Made by a program: the position numbers and the translations under genes
The notes under the pieces: model-generated
Databases searched by the model: none
What the model was told of the DNA's origin: nothing
The model's input: the letters and a program-made list of their open reading frames with translations, nothing else
NCBI RefSeq assembly: GCF_050947335.1
Contig: NC_134991.1
Span: 1,488,001-1,552,000 of the forward strand
Length of the DNA stretch: 64,000 bases
Source of the DNA: Megachile rotundata
Lineage: Eukaryota > Arthropoda > Insecta > Hymenoptera > Megachilidae
Direction of reading: 5' to 3'
In this document: in pieces, positions 12,841 through 24,500 of the stretch
How the letters are laid out: every line of letters begins with the position of its first letter
How positions within the stretch are numbered: position 1 is the first letter of the stretch

Positions 12841-14894
12841 GCCAGAATCCCAGAAGTCCGAAATCCCAAAGGTCGAAATCCCAAAGGCCGAAATCGCAAA
12901 GGCCGAAATCCCAAAGGCCGAAATCGCAAAGGCCGAAATCCAAATGGCCGAAATCCCAACGCTGAAATTCCAAAGACCGATATCCCAAAGGCCGAAATCA
13001 CAAGGGCGAAATCCCGAAGGCCGAAATCCCAAGGGCCGAAATCCCAAAGGCTGAAATTCGAAAGACCGAAATCCCAAAGGCCGAAATCTCAAAGGCCGAA
13101 ACCCCAAAGGCCGCAATCCCAAGGGCCGGAATCCCAAGGGTCGAAATCCCAAACGTCGAAATCCCAAAGGCCTAAATCCAATCGGCCAAAATCCCAAAGG
13201 CTGAAATTCCAAAGGCCGAAATCACAAAGGCCGAAATCCCAAAGACTGAAATCCCAAAGGCCGAAATCCAAAGGGCCGAAATCCCAAAGGTTGAAATTCC
13301 AAAGATCGACATACTAAAGGCCGAAATCCCAAAGGCCGAAATCCCAAAGGCCGAAATCCCAAAGGCTGAAATCCCAAGGGCCGAAATCCCAAAGGTCGAA
13401 ATTCCAAAGGCCGACATCCCAAAGGCCGAAATCCCAAAGGCCGAAACCCCAAAGGCTGAAATTCCAAAGACCGACTTCCCAAAGGCCGAAATCCCAAAGG
13501 CCGAAATCCCGAAGGTTGAAATTCCAAAGATCGACATACTAAAGGCCGCAATCCCAAGGGCCGGAATCCAAAGGGCCGAAATCCCAAACGTCGAAATCCC
13601 AAAGGCCGAAATCCAAAGGGCCGAAATCCCAAAAGCTGAAATTCCAAAGGCCGAAATTTCAAAGGCCGAAGTCCTAAAGGCTGAAATCCCAAAGGCAGAA
13701 ATCCAAAGGGCCGAAATCCCAAAGGTTGAAATTCCAAAGATCGACATACCAAAGGCCGAAATCCCAAAGGCCGAAATCCCAAAGGCCGAAATCCCAAAGG
13801 CTGACATCCCAAGGGCCGAAATCCCAAAGGTCGAAATTCCAAAGGCCGACATCCCAAAGGCCGAAATCTCAAAGTCCGAAATCCCAAAGGCTGAAATCCC
13901 AAAGACCGAAATCCAAAGAGCCGAAATCCCAAAGGCTGAAATTCCAAAGACCGACATCCCAAAGGCCGAAATCCCAAAGGCCGAAACCACAATGGCCGAT
14001 ATCCTAAAGGCGGAAATTCCAAAGGACGAAATCCCAAACGCCGAAATCCCAAAAGGCCGAAATCCCAAGAGCCGAAATCTCAAAGGCCGAAATCCCAAAT
14101 GTCCAAATCCCAACGGTCGAAATCCCAAAGGCCGATATCCCAAGGGCCCATATCCCAAGGGCCGAAATCCCAAAGGCTGAAATTCCAAAGATCGACATAG
14201 CAAAGGCCGAAATCCCAAAGGCCGAAATCCCAAAGGCTGAAATCCCAAGGGCCGAAATCCCAAAGGCCGAAATCCCAAAGGCTGAAATTCGAAAGACCGA
14301 AATCCCAAAGGCCGAAATCTCAAAGGCCGAAACCCCAAATGTCCAAATCCCAACGGTCGAAATCCCAAAGGCCGATATCCCAAGGGCCCATATCCCAAGG
14401 GCCGAAATCCCAAAGGTTGAAATTCCAAAGATCGACATACCAAAGGCCGAAATCCCAAAGGCCGAAATCCCAAAGGCTGAAATCCCAAGGGCCGAAATCC
14501 CAAAGGCCGAAATCCCAAAGGCTGAAATTCGAAAGACCGAAATCCCAAAGGCCGAAATCTCAAAGGCCGAAATCCAAAGGGCTGAAATCCCAAACGTCGA
14601 AATCCCAAAGGCCGAAATCCAAAGGGCCGAAATCCCAAAGGCTGAAATCGCAAAGGTCGAAATGCCAAAGGCCGAAATCCCAAAGGTCCAAATCCCAAAA
14701 GACGAAATTCCAAAGGCCGAAATCCCAAATGCCAATATCCCAAATGTCGAAATGCCAAGGCCGAAATCCAAAGGGCCGAAATCCCAAAGGCTGAAATTCC
14801 AAAGACCGACACCCAAAAGGCCGAAATTCCAAAGGCCGAAATCACAATGGCCGATATCCTAAAGGCGGAAATTCCAAAGGACGAAATCCCAAAC
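12841..14894 (+). repeat. 2,054-bp HOR, copy 1
   Basis: The unit starts at the rare variant GCCAGAATCCCAGAAGTCC and contains one L marker (13174). The variant order is reproduced in the next three copies, and by eye the copies are almost identical. The length is 137 monomers minus one base. Long open frames recur at the same place in each copy only because the DNA is duplicated. Confidence 0.88.
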
Positions 14895-17129
14895 GCCAGA
14901 ATCCCAGAAGTCCGAAATCCCAAAGGTCGAAATCCCAAAGGCCGAAATCGCAAAGGCCGAAATCCCAAAGGCCGAAATCGCAAAGGCCGAAATCCAAATG
15001 GCCGAAATCCCAACGCTGAAATTCCAAAGACCGATATCCCAAAGGCCGAAATCACAAGGGCGAAATCCCGAAGGCCGAAATCCCAAGGGCCGAAATCCCA
15101 AAGGCTGAAATTCGAAAGACCGAAATCCCAAAGGCCGAAATCTCAAAGGCCGAAACCCCAAAGGCCGCAATCCCAAGGGCCGGAATCCCAAGGGTCGAAA
15201 TCCCAAACGTCGAAATCCCAAAGGCCTAAATCCAATCGGCCAAAATCCCAAAGGCTGAAATTCCAAAGGCCGAAATCACAAAGGCCGAAATCCCAAAGAC
15301 TGAAATCCCAAAGGCCGAAATCCAAAGGGCCGAAATCCCAAAGGTTGAAATTCCAAAGATCGACATACTAAAGGCCGAAATCCCAAAGGCCGAAATCCCA
15401 AAGGCCGAAATCCCAAAGGCTGAAATCCCAAGGGCCGAAATCCCAAAGGTCGAAATTCCAAAGGCCGACATCCCAAAGGCCGAAATCCCAAAGGCCGAAA
15501 CCCCAAAGGCTGAAATTCCAAAGACCGACTTCCCAAAGGCCGAAATCCCAAAGGCCGAAATCCCGAAGGTTGAAATTCCAAAGATCGACATACTAAAGGC
15601 CGCAATCCCAAGGGCCGGAATCCAAAGGGCCGAAATCCCAAACGTCGAAATCCCAAAGGCCGAAATCCAAAGGGCCGAAATCCCAAAAGCTGAAATTCCA
15701 AAGGCCGAAATTTCAAAGGCCGAAGTCCTAAAGGCTGAAATCCCAAAGGCAGAAATCCAAAGGGCCGAAATCCCAAAGGTTGAAATTCCAAAGATCGACA
15801 TACCAAAGGCCGAAATCCCAAAGGCCGAAATCCCAAAGGCCGAAATCCCAAAGGCTGACATCCCAAGGGCCGAAATCCCAAAGGTCGAAATTCCAAAGGC
15901 CGACATCCCAAAGGCCGAAATCTCAAAGTCCGAAATCCCAAAGGCTGAAATCCCAAAGACCGAAATCCAAAGAGCCGAAATCCCAAAGGCTGAAATTCCA
16001 AAGACCGACATCCCAAAGGCCGAAATCCCAAAGGCCGAAACCACAATGGCCGATATCCTAAAGGCGGAAATTCCAAAGGACGAAATCCCAAACGCCGAAA
16101 TCCCAAAAGGCCGAAATCCCAAGAGCCGAAATCTCAAAGGCCGAAATCCCAAATGTCCAAATCCCAACGGTCGAAATCCCAAAGGCCGATATCCCAAGGG
16201 CCCATATCCCAAGGGCCGAAATCCCAAAGGCTGAAATTCCAAAGATCGACATAGCAAAGGCCGAAATCCCAAAGGCCGAAATCCCAAAGGCTGAAATCCC
16301 AAGGGCCGAAATCCCAAAGGCCGAAATCCCAAAGGCTGAAATTCGAAAGACCGAAATCCCAAAGGCCGAAATCTCAAAGGCCGAAACCCCAAATGTCCAA
16401 ATCCCAACGGTCGAAATCCCAAAGGCCGATATCCCAAGGGCCCATATCCCAAGGGCCGAAATCCCAAAGGTTGAAATTCCAAAGATCGACATACCAAAGG
16501 CCGAAATCCCAAAGGCCGAAATCCCAAAGGCTGAAATCCCAAGGGCCGAAATCCCAAAGGCCGAAATCCCAAAGGCTGAAATTCGAAAGACCGAAATCCC
16601 AAAGGCCGAAATCTCAAAGGCCGAAATCCAAAGGGCTGAAATCCCAAACGTCGAGATCCCAAAGGCCGAAATCCAAAGGGCCGAAATCCCAAAGGCTGAA
16701 ATCGCAAAGGTCGAAATGCCAAAGGCCGAAATCCCAAAGGTCCAAATCCCAAAAGACGAAATTCCAAAGGCCGAAATCCCAAAGGCCGGAATCTCAAAGG
16801 CCGAAATCCCAAAGGCTGAAATCCCAAAAGCCGAAATCCCAAAGGCCGAAATCCCAAAGGCTGAAATCCCAACGGCCCAAATCCCAAGGGCCGAAATTCC
16901 AAAGGCCGAAATCTCAAAGGCCGAAATCCCAAAGGCCGAAATCCCAAAGGCCGAAATCTCAAAGTCCGAAATCCCAAAGGCTGAAATCCCAAAGACCGAA
17001 ATCCAAAGAGCCGAAATCCCAAAGGCTGAAATTCCAAAGACCGACATCCCAAAGGCCGAAATCCCAAAGGCCGAAATCACAATGGCCGAAATCCTAAAGG
17101 CGGAAATTCCAAAGGACGAAATCCCAAAC
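14895..17129 (+). repeat. 2,235-bp HOR, copy 2 (181 bp longer)
   Basis: This copy matches copies 1 and 3 for most of its length (L marker at 15228). It differs in about 16.78-17.09 kb, where the usual AATGCCAATATCCC segment is replaced by a series resembling about 11.83-11.93 and 12.5-12.79 kb. That replacement accounts for the extra length and looks like a recombination or conversion patch from the upstream L-type block. Confidence 0.85.
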
Positions 17130-19183
17130 GCCAGAATCCCAGAAGTCCGAAATCCCAAAGGTCGAAATCCCAAAGGCCGAAATCGCAAAGGCCGAAATCC
17201 CAAAGGCCGAAATCGCAAAGGCCGAAATCCAAATGGCCGAAATCCCAACGCTGAAATTCCAAAGACCGATATCCCAAAGGCCGAAATCACAAGGGCGAAA
17301 TCCCGAAGGCCGAAATCCCAAGGGCCGAAATCCCAAAGGCTGAAATTCGAAAGACCGAAATCCCAAAGGCCGAAATCTCAAAGGCCGAAACCCCAAAGGC
17401 CGCAATCCCAAGGGCCGGAATCCCAAGGGTCGAAATCCCAAACGTCGAAATCCCAAAGGCCTAAATCCAATCGGCCAAAATCCCAAAGGCTGAAATTCCA
17501 AAGGCCGAAATCACAAAGGCCGAAATCCCAAAGACTGAAATCCCAAAGGCCGAAATCCAAAGGGCCGAAATCCCAAAGGTTGAAATTCCAAAGATCGACA
17601 TACTAAAGGCCGAAATCCCAAAGGCCGAAATCCCAAAGGCCGAAATCCCAAAGGCTGAAATCCCAAGGGCCGAAATCCCAAAGGTCGAAATTCCAAAGGC
17701 CGACATCCCAAAGGCCGAAATCCCAAAGGCCGAAACCCCAAAGGCTGAAATTCCAAAGACCGACTTCCCAAAGGCCGAAATCCCAAAGGCCGAAATCCCG
17801 AAGGTTGAAATTCCAAAGATCGACATACTAAAGGCCGCAATCCCAAGGGCCGGAATCCAAAGGGCCGAAATCCCAAACGTCGAAATCCCAAAGGCCGAAA
17901 TCCAAAGGGCCGAAATCCCAAAAGCTGAAATTCCAAAGGCCGAAATTTCAAAGGCCGAAGTCCTAAAGGCTGAAATCCCAAAGGCAGAAATCCAAAGGGC
18001 CGAAATCCCAAAGGTTGAAATTCCAAAGATCGACATACCAAAGGCTGAAATCCCAAAGGCCGAAATCCCAAAGGCCGAAATCCCAAAGGCTGACATCCCA
18101 AGGGCCGAAATCCCAAAGGTCGAAATTCCAAAGGCCGACATCCCAAAGGCCGAAATCTCAAAGTCCGAAATCCCAAAGGCTGAAATCCCAAAGACCGAAA
18201 TCCAAAGAGCCGAAATCCCAAAGGCTGAAATTCCAAAGACCGACATCCCAAAGGCCGAAATCCCAAAGGCCGAAACCACAATGGCCGATATCCTAAAGGC
18301 GGAAATTCCAAAGGACGAAATCCCAAACGCCGAAATCCCAAAAGGCCGAAATCCCAAGAGCCGAAATCTCAAAGGCCGAAATCCCAAATGTCCAAATCCC
18401 AACGGTCGAAATCCCAAAGGCCGATATCCCAAGGGCCCATATCCCAAGGGCCGAAATCCCAAAGGCTGAAATTCCAAAGATCGACATAGCAAAGGCCGAA
18501 ATCCCAAAGGCCGAAATCCCAAAGGCTGAAATCCCAAGGGCCGAAATCCCAAAGGCCGAAATCCCAAAGGCTGAAATTCGAAAGACCGAAATCCCAAAGG
18601 CCGAAATCTCAAAGGCCGAAACCCCAAATGTCCAAATCCCAACGGTCGAAATCCCAAAGGCCGATATCCCAAGGGCCCATATCCCAAGGGCCGAAATCCC
18701 AAAGGTTGAAATTCCAAAGATCGACATACCAAAGGCCGAAATCCCAAAGGCCGAAATCCCAAAGGCTGAAATCCCAAGGGCCGAAATCCCAAAGGCCGAA
18801 ATCCCAAAGGCTGAAATTCGAAAGACCGAAATCCCAAAGGCCGAAATCTCAAAGGCCGAAATCCAAAGGGCTGAAATCCCAAACGTCGAAATCCCAAAGG
18901 CCGAAATCCAAAGGGCCGAAATCCCAAAGGCTGAAATCGCAAAGGTCGAAATGCCAAAGGCCGAAATCCCAAAGGTCCAAATCCCAAAAGACGAAATTCC
19001 AAAGGCCGAAATCCCAAATGCCAATATCCCAAATGTCGAAATGCCAAGGCCGAAATCCAAAGGGCCGAAATCCCAAAGGCTGAAATTCCAAAGACCGACA
19101 CCCAAAAGGCCGAAATTCCAAAGGCCGAAATCACAATGGCCGATATCCTAAAGGCGGAAATTCCAAAGGACGAAATCCCAAAC
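17130..19183 (+). repeat. 2,054-bp HOR, copy 3
   Basis: The length matches copy 1 exactly and the L marker is at 17463. I noticed a single-base difference near 18.04 kb, where GGCC is GGCT. Copy 3 matches copy 1 rather than the longer copy 2, so the order short-long-short-short suggests exchange between non-adjacent copies or duplication of a multi-copy block. Confidence 0.87.
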
Positions 19184-21150
19184 GCCAGAATCCCAGAAGT
19201 CCGAAATCCCAAAGGTCGAAATCCCAAAGGCCGAAATCGCAAAGGCCGAAATCCCAAAGGCCGAAATCGCAAAGGCCGAAATCCAAATGGCCGAAATCCC
19301 AACGCTGAAATTCCAAAGACCGATATCCCAAAGGCCGAAATCACAAGGGCGAAATCCCGAAGGCCGAAATCCCAAGGGCCGAAATCCCAAAGGCTGAAAT
19401 TCGAAAGACCGAAATCCCAAAGGCCGAAATCTCAAAGGCCGAAACCCCAAAGGCCGCAATCCCAAGGGCCGGAATCCCAAGGGTCGAAATCCCAAACGTC
19501 GAAATCCCAAAGGCCTAAATCCAATCGGCCAAAATCCCAAAGGCTGAAATTCCAAAGGCCGAAATCACAAAGGCCGAAATCCCAAAGACTGAAATCCCAA
19601 AGGCCGAAATCCAAAGGGCCGAAATCCCAAAGGTTGAAATTCCAAAGATCGACATACTAAAGGCCGAAATCCCAAAGGCCGAAATCCCAAAGGCCGAAAT
19701 CCCAAAGGCTGAAATCCCAAGGGCCGAAATCCCAAAGGTCGAAATTCCAAAGGCCGACATCCCAAAGGCCGAAATCCCAAAGGCCGAAACCCCAAAGGCT
19801 GAAATTCCAAAGACCGACTTCCCAAAGGCCGAAATCCCAAAGGCCGAAATCCCGAAGGTTGAAATTCCAAAGATCGACATACTAAAGGCCGCAATCCCAA
19901 GGGCCGGAATCCAAAGGGCCGAAATCCCAAACGTCGAAATCCCAAAGGCCGAAATCCAAAGGGCCGAAATCCCAAAAGCTGAAATTCCAAAGGCCGAAAT
20001 TTCAAAGGCCGAAGTCCTAAAGGCTGAAATCCCAAAGGCAGAAATCCAAAGGGCCGAAATCCCAAAGGTTGAAATTCCAAAGATCGACATACCAAAGGCC
20101 GAAATCCCAAAGGCCGAAATCCCAAAGGCCGAAATCCCAAAGGCTGACATCCCAAGGGCCGAAATCCCAAAGGTCGAAATTCCAAAGGCCGACATCCCAA
20201 AGGCCGAAATCTCAAAGTCCGAAATCCCAAAGGCTGAAATCCCAAAGACCGAAATCCAAAGAGCCGAAATCCCAAAGGCTGAAATTCCAAAGACCGACAT
20301 CCCAAAGGCCGAAATCCCAAAGGCCGAAACCACAATGGCCGATATCCTAAAGGCGGAAATTCCAAAGGACGAAATCCCAAACGCCGAAATCCCAAAAGGC
20401 CGAAATCCCAAGAGCCGAAATCTCAAAGGCCGAAATCCCAAATGTCCAAATCCCAACGGTCGAAATCCCAAAGGCCGATATCCCAAGGGCCCATATCCCA
20501 AGGGCCGAAATCCCAAAGGCTGAAATTCCAAAGATCGACATAGCAAAGGCCGAAATCCCAAAGGCCGAAATCCCAAAGGCTGAAATCCCAAGGGCCGAAA
20601 TCCCAAAGGCCGAAATCCCAAAGGCTGAAATTCGAAAGACCGAAATCCCAAAGGCCGAAATCTCAAAGGCCGAAACCCCAAATGTCCAAATCCCAACGGT
20701 CGAAATCCCAAAGGCCGATATCCCAAGGGCCCATATCCCAAGGGCCGAAATCCCAAAGGTTGAAATTCCAAAGATCGACATACCAAAGGCCGAAATCCCA
20801 AAGGCCGAAATCCCAAAGGCTGAAATCCCAAGGGCCGAAATCCCAAAGGCCGAAATCCCAAAGGCTGAAATTCGAAAGACCGAAATCCCAAAGGCCGAAA
20901 TCTCAAAGGCCGAAATCCAAAGGGCTGAAATCCCAAACGTCGAAATCCCAAAGGCCGAAATCCAAAGGGCCGAAATCCCAAAGGCTGAAATCGCAAAGGT
21001 CGAAATGCCAAAGGCCGAAATCCCAAAGGTCCAAATCCCAAAAGACGAAATTCCAAAGGCCGAAATCCCAAATGCCAATATCCCAAATGTCGAAATGCCA
21101 AGGCCGAAATCCAAAGGGCCGAAATCCCAAAGGCTGAAATTCCAAAGACC
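19184..21150 (+). repeat. 2,054-bp HOR, copy 4 (incomplete), ends at an L/R junction
   Basis: It starts like the other copies (L marker 19517) and follows them to about 21.15 kb. There GACACCCAAAAGG is replaced by GACATCCCAAAGG and R-type variants begin. About 1,967 bp of the unit is present. The copy together with the junction recurs at about 27.3-29.3 kb. Confidence 0.83.
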
Positions 21151-24100
21151 GACATCCCAAAGGCCGAAATCCCAAAGGCTGAAACTCCAAAGACACACTT
21201 CCCAAAGGTCGAAATCCCAGAGGCCGATATCCCAAAGGTCGGAATCCCAAAGGCCGAAATCCCAGAGGCCGAAATCCCAAAGGCCGAAATCCCTAAGGCC
21301 GAAATCCCAAATGTCGAAATCCCAAGAACGAAATCCCGAACGATGAATTCCCAAAAGGCCGAAATCTCAAGGGCCGAAAAACCCAAGAGCCGAAATCCCA
21401 AAGGCCGAAATCCCAAAGGCCGAAATCCCAAAGGTCCAAACCCCAACATTCGAGATCCCAAAGGCCGATATCCCAAGGGCCCATATCCCAAGGGCCCATA
21501 TCCCAAGGGCCGAAGTCCCAAGGGCCGAAATTCCAAAGGTCGAAATCCCAAAGTCCGAAATCCCAAGCCCAAAATACCAAAGGCCGAAAGCCCAAAGGCC
21601 GAAATCCCAAAGGCCGAAATCTTAAAGGCCGAAATCCCAAAGGCTGAAATTCGAAAGACCGAAATCCCAAAGCCCGAAATCTCAAAGGCCGAAATCCCAA
21701 AGGCCGAAATCCCAAAGGCCGAAATCCCAAAGGCCGAAATCCCAAAGGTCGAAATCCCAAAGGCCGAAATCCCAAGGGCTGAAATTCCAAAGACCGACTA
21801 CCCAAATGCCGAAATCCCAGAGGCCGAAATCCCAAAGGCCGAAATCCCAAGGGCCGAAATCCCAAAAGTCCAAATCCCAAAGGCCGAAATCCAAAGAGCC
21901 GAAATCCCAAAGGCCGTAATTCCAAAGGCCGAAATCCCAAATGTCGAAATCCCATTGGATGAATTCCCAAAAGGCCGTAATCCCAATGGTCGCAATCCCA
22001 AAGGCCGAAATGCCAAGGGCCGATATCCTAATTTAGGAAATTCCAAAGGCCGAAATCCCAAACGCCGAAATCCCAAATGTCGAAATCACAAGGCCGAAAT
22101 ACCAAAGGATGAACTCCCAAAAGGCCGAAATCCCAAAGGTCGAAATCCCAAAGGCCGAAATCCCAAAGGTCCAAATCCTAAAAGACGAAATTCCAAAGGC
22201 CGAATTCCCAAATGCCGATATCCCAAAAGCGGAAATTCCAAAGGCCGAAATCCCAAAGGATGAATTCCCAAAAGGCCGAAATCCCAAAGGCCGAAATCCA
22301 AAAGGCCTAAATCCCAAGGGCCGAAATCCCAAAGGTAAAAATCCCAAAGGCCGAAATCCCAAATGTCGAAATCCCAAGGCCGAAATCCCAAAGGCCGAAA
22401 TCCAAAGGGCCGAAATCCCAAAGGTTGAAATTCCAAAGACCGACATCCCAAAGGCCGAAATCCCAAAGGCCGAAATCCCCAAGGCTGAAATCCCAAGGGC
22501 CGAAATCCCAAAGGCCGAAATTCCAAAGACCGACATCCCAAAGGCCGAAATCTCAAAGTCCGAAATCCCAAAGACCGAAATCCAAAGAGCCGAAATCCCA
22601 AAGGCTGAAATTCCAAAGACCGACACCCAAAAGGCCGAAATTCCAAAGGCCGAAATCACAATGGCCGATATCCTAAAGGCGGAAATTCCAAAGGACGAAA
22701 TCCGAAACGCCGAAATGCCAAAAGGCCGAAATCCCAATGGCCGAAATCCCAAGAGCCGAATTCCCAAAGGCCGAAATCCCAAAGGTCGAAATCCCAAAGG
22801 CCGAAATCCCAAGGGCTGAAATTCCAAAGACCGACTTCCCAAATGCCGAAATCCCAGAGGCCGAAATCCCAAAGGCCGAAATCCCAAATGTCGAAATCAC
22901 AAGGCCGAAATACCAAAGGATGAACTCCCAAAAGGCCGAAATCCCAAAGGTCGAAATCCCTAAAGCCGAAATCCCAAAGGTCCAAATCCCAAAGGACGAA
23001 ATCCCAAAGGTCGAAATCCCAAAGGCCGAAATCCCAAAGGCCGCAATCCCCAGGGCCGGAATCCCAAGGGTCGAGATCCAGAAGGTCGAAATCCCAATGG
23101 CCGAAATCTCAAAGGCCGAAATCGCAAAGGCCGAAAACCAAAGCGCCGAAATCCCAAACGCTGAAATTCCAAAGACCGATATCCCAAAGGCCGAAATCAC
23201 AAGGCCGAAATCCCAAAGACCGAAATCCCAAAGGCCGAAATCCCAAAGGCTGAAATTCGAAAGACCGAATTCCCAAAGGCCGAAATCTCAAAGGCCGAAA
23301 TCCCAAAGGCCGAAATCCCAAAGGCCGACATCCCAAAGGCCGAAATCCCAAAGGCTGAAACTCCAAAGACCGACTTCCCAAAGGTCGAAATCCCAGGGGC
23401 CGATATCCCAAAGGTCGAAATCCCAAAGGCCGAAATCCAAAGGGCCGAAATCCAAAGGGCCGAAATCCCAAACTTCGAAATCCCAATGGCCGAAATCCAA
23501 AGGGCCGAAATCCCAAAGGCTGAAATTCCAAAGGCCGAAATCTCAAAGGCCGAAATCCCAAAGGCTGAAATCCCAAAGGCCGAAATCCCAAAGGCTGAAA
23601 TTCGAAAGACCGAAATCCCAAAGGCCGAAATCTCAAAGGCCGAAATCCCAAAGGCCGAAATCCCAAAGGCCGAAATCCCAAAGGCCGAAATCCCAAAGGC
23701 CGAAATCCCAAAGGTCGAAATCCCAAAGGCCGAAATCCCAAGGGCTGAAATTCCAAAGACAGACTATCCAAATGCCGAAATCCCAGAGGCCGAAATCCCA
23801 AAGGCCGAAATCCCAAGGGCCGATATCCCAAATGTCCAAATCCCAAAGGCCGAAATCCAAAGAGCCGAAATCCCAAAGGCCGTAATCCCAAAGGCCGAAA
23901 TCCCAAAGGCCGAAATCCCAAATGTCGAAATCCCAAAGGCCGAAATCCCAAAGGTCCAAATCCCAAAAGACGAAATTCCAAAGGCCGAATTCCCAAATGC
24001 CGATATCCCAAAAGCGGAAATTCCAAAGGCCGAAATCCCAAAGGATGAATTCCCAAAAGGCCGAAATCCCAAAGGCCGAAATCCCAAAGGCCGAAATCCA

Positions 24101-24500
24101 AAAGGCCTAAATCCCAAGGGCCGAAATCCCAAAGGTAAAAATCCCAAAGGCCGAAATCCCAAATGTCGAAATCCCAAGGCCGAAATCCCAAAGGCCGAAA
24201 TCCAAAGGGCCGAAATCCCAAAGGCTGAAATTCCAAAGACCGACATCCCAAAGGCCGAAATCCCAAAGGCTGAAACTCCAAAGACCGACTTCCCAAAGGT
24301 CGAAATCCCAGGGGCCGATATCCCAAAGGTCGAAATCCCAAAGGCCGAAATCCAAAGGGCCGAAATCCAAAGGGCCGAAATCCCAAACTTCGAAATCCCA
24401 ATGGCCGAAATCCAAAGGGCCGAAATCCCAAAGGCTGAAATTCCAAAGGCCGAAATCTCAAAGGCCGAAATCCCAAAGGCTGAAATCCCAAAGGCCGAAA
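21150..24500 (+). repeat. Right-domain satellite segment, first occurrence
   Basis: R-type variants appear here for the first time: AAAGACACACTTCCC near 21.19 kb, GATGAATTCCC near 21.34 kb, and CCTAATTTAGG at 22027-22037. The series from about 21.1 to 23.5 kb recurs at 29.3-31.7 kb with an offset of 8,214, later 8,229 bp. It recurs again 6,138 bp further on. No L marker is present. The right edge is a transition back to L-type sequence near 24.5 kb. Confidence 0.8.

Noticed and set aside
22027..22037. CCTAATTTAGG as a transcription terminator or operator
   Set aside because: The inverted repeat is only 5 bp per arm around one base and lies in the middle of satellite with no gene nearby. It is treated as a monomer variant.
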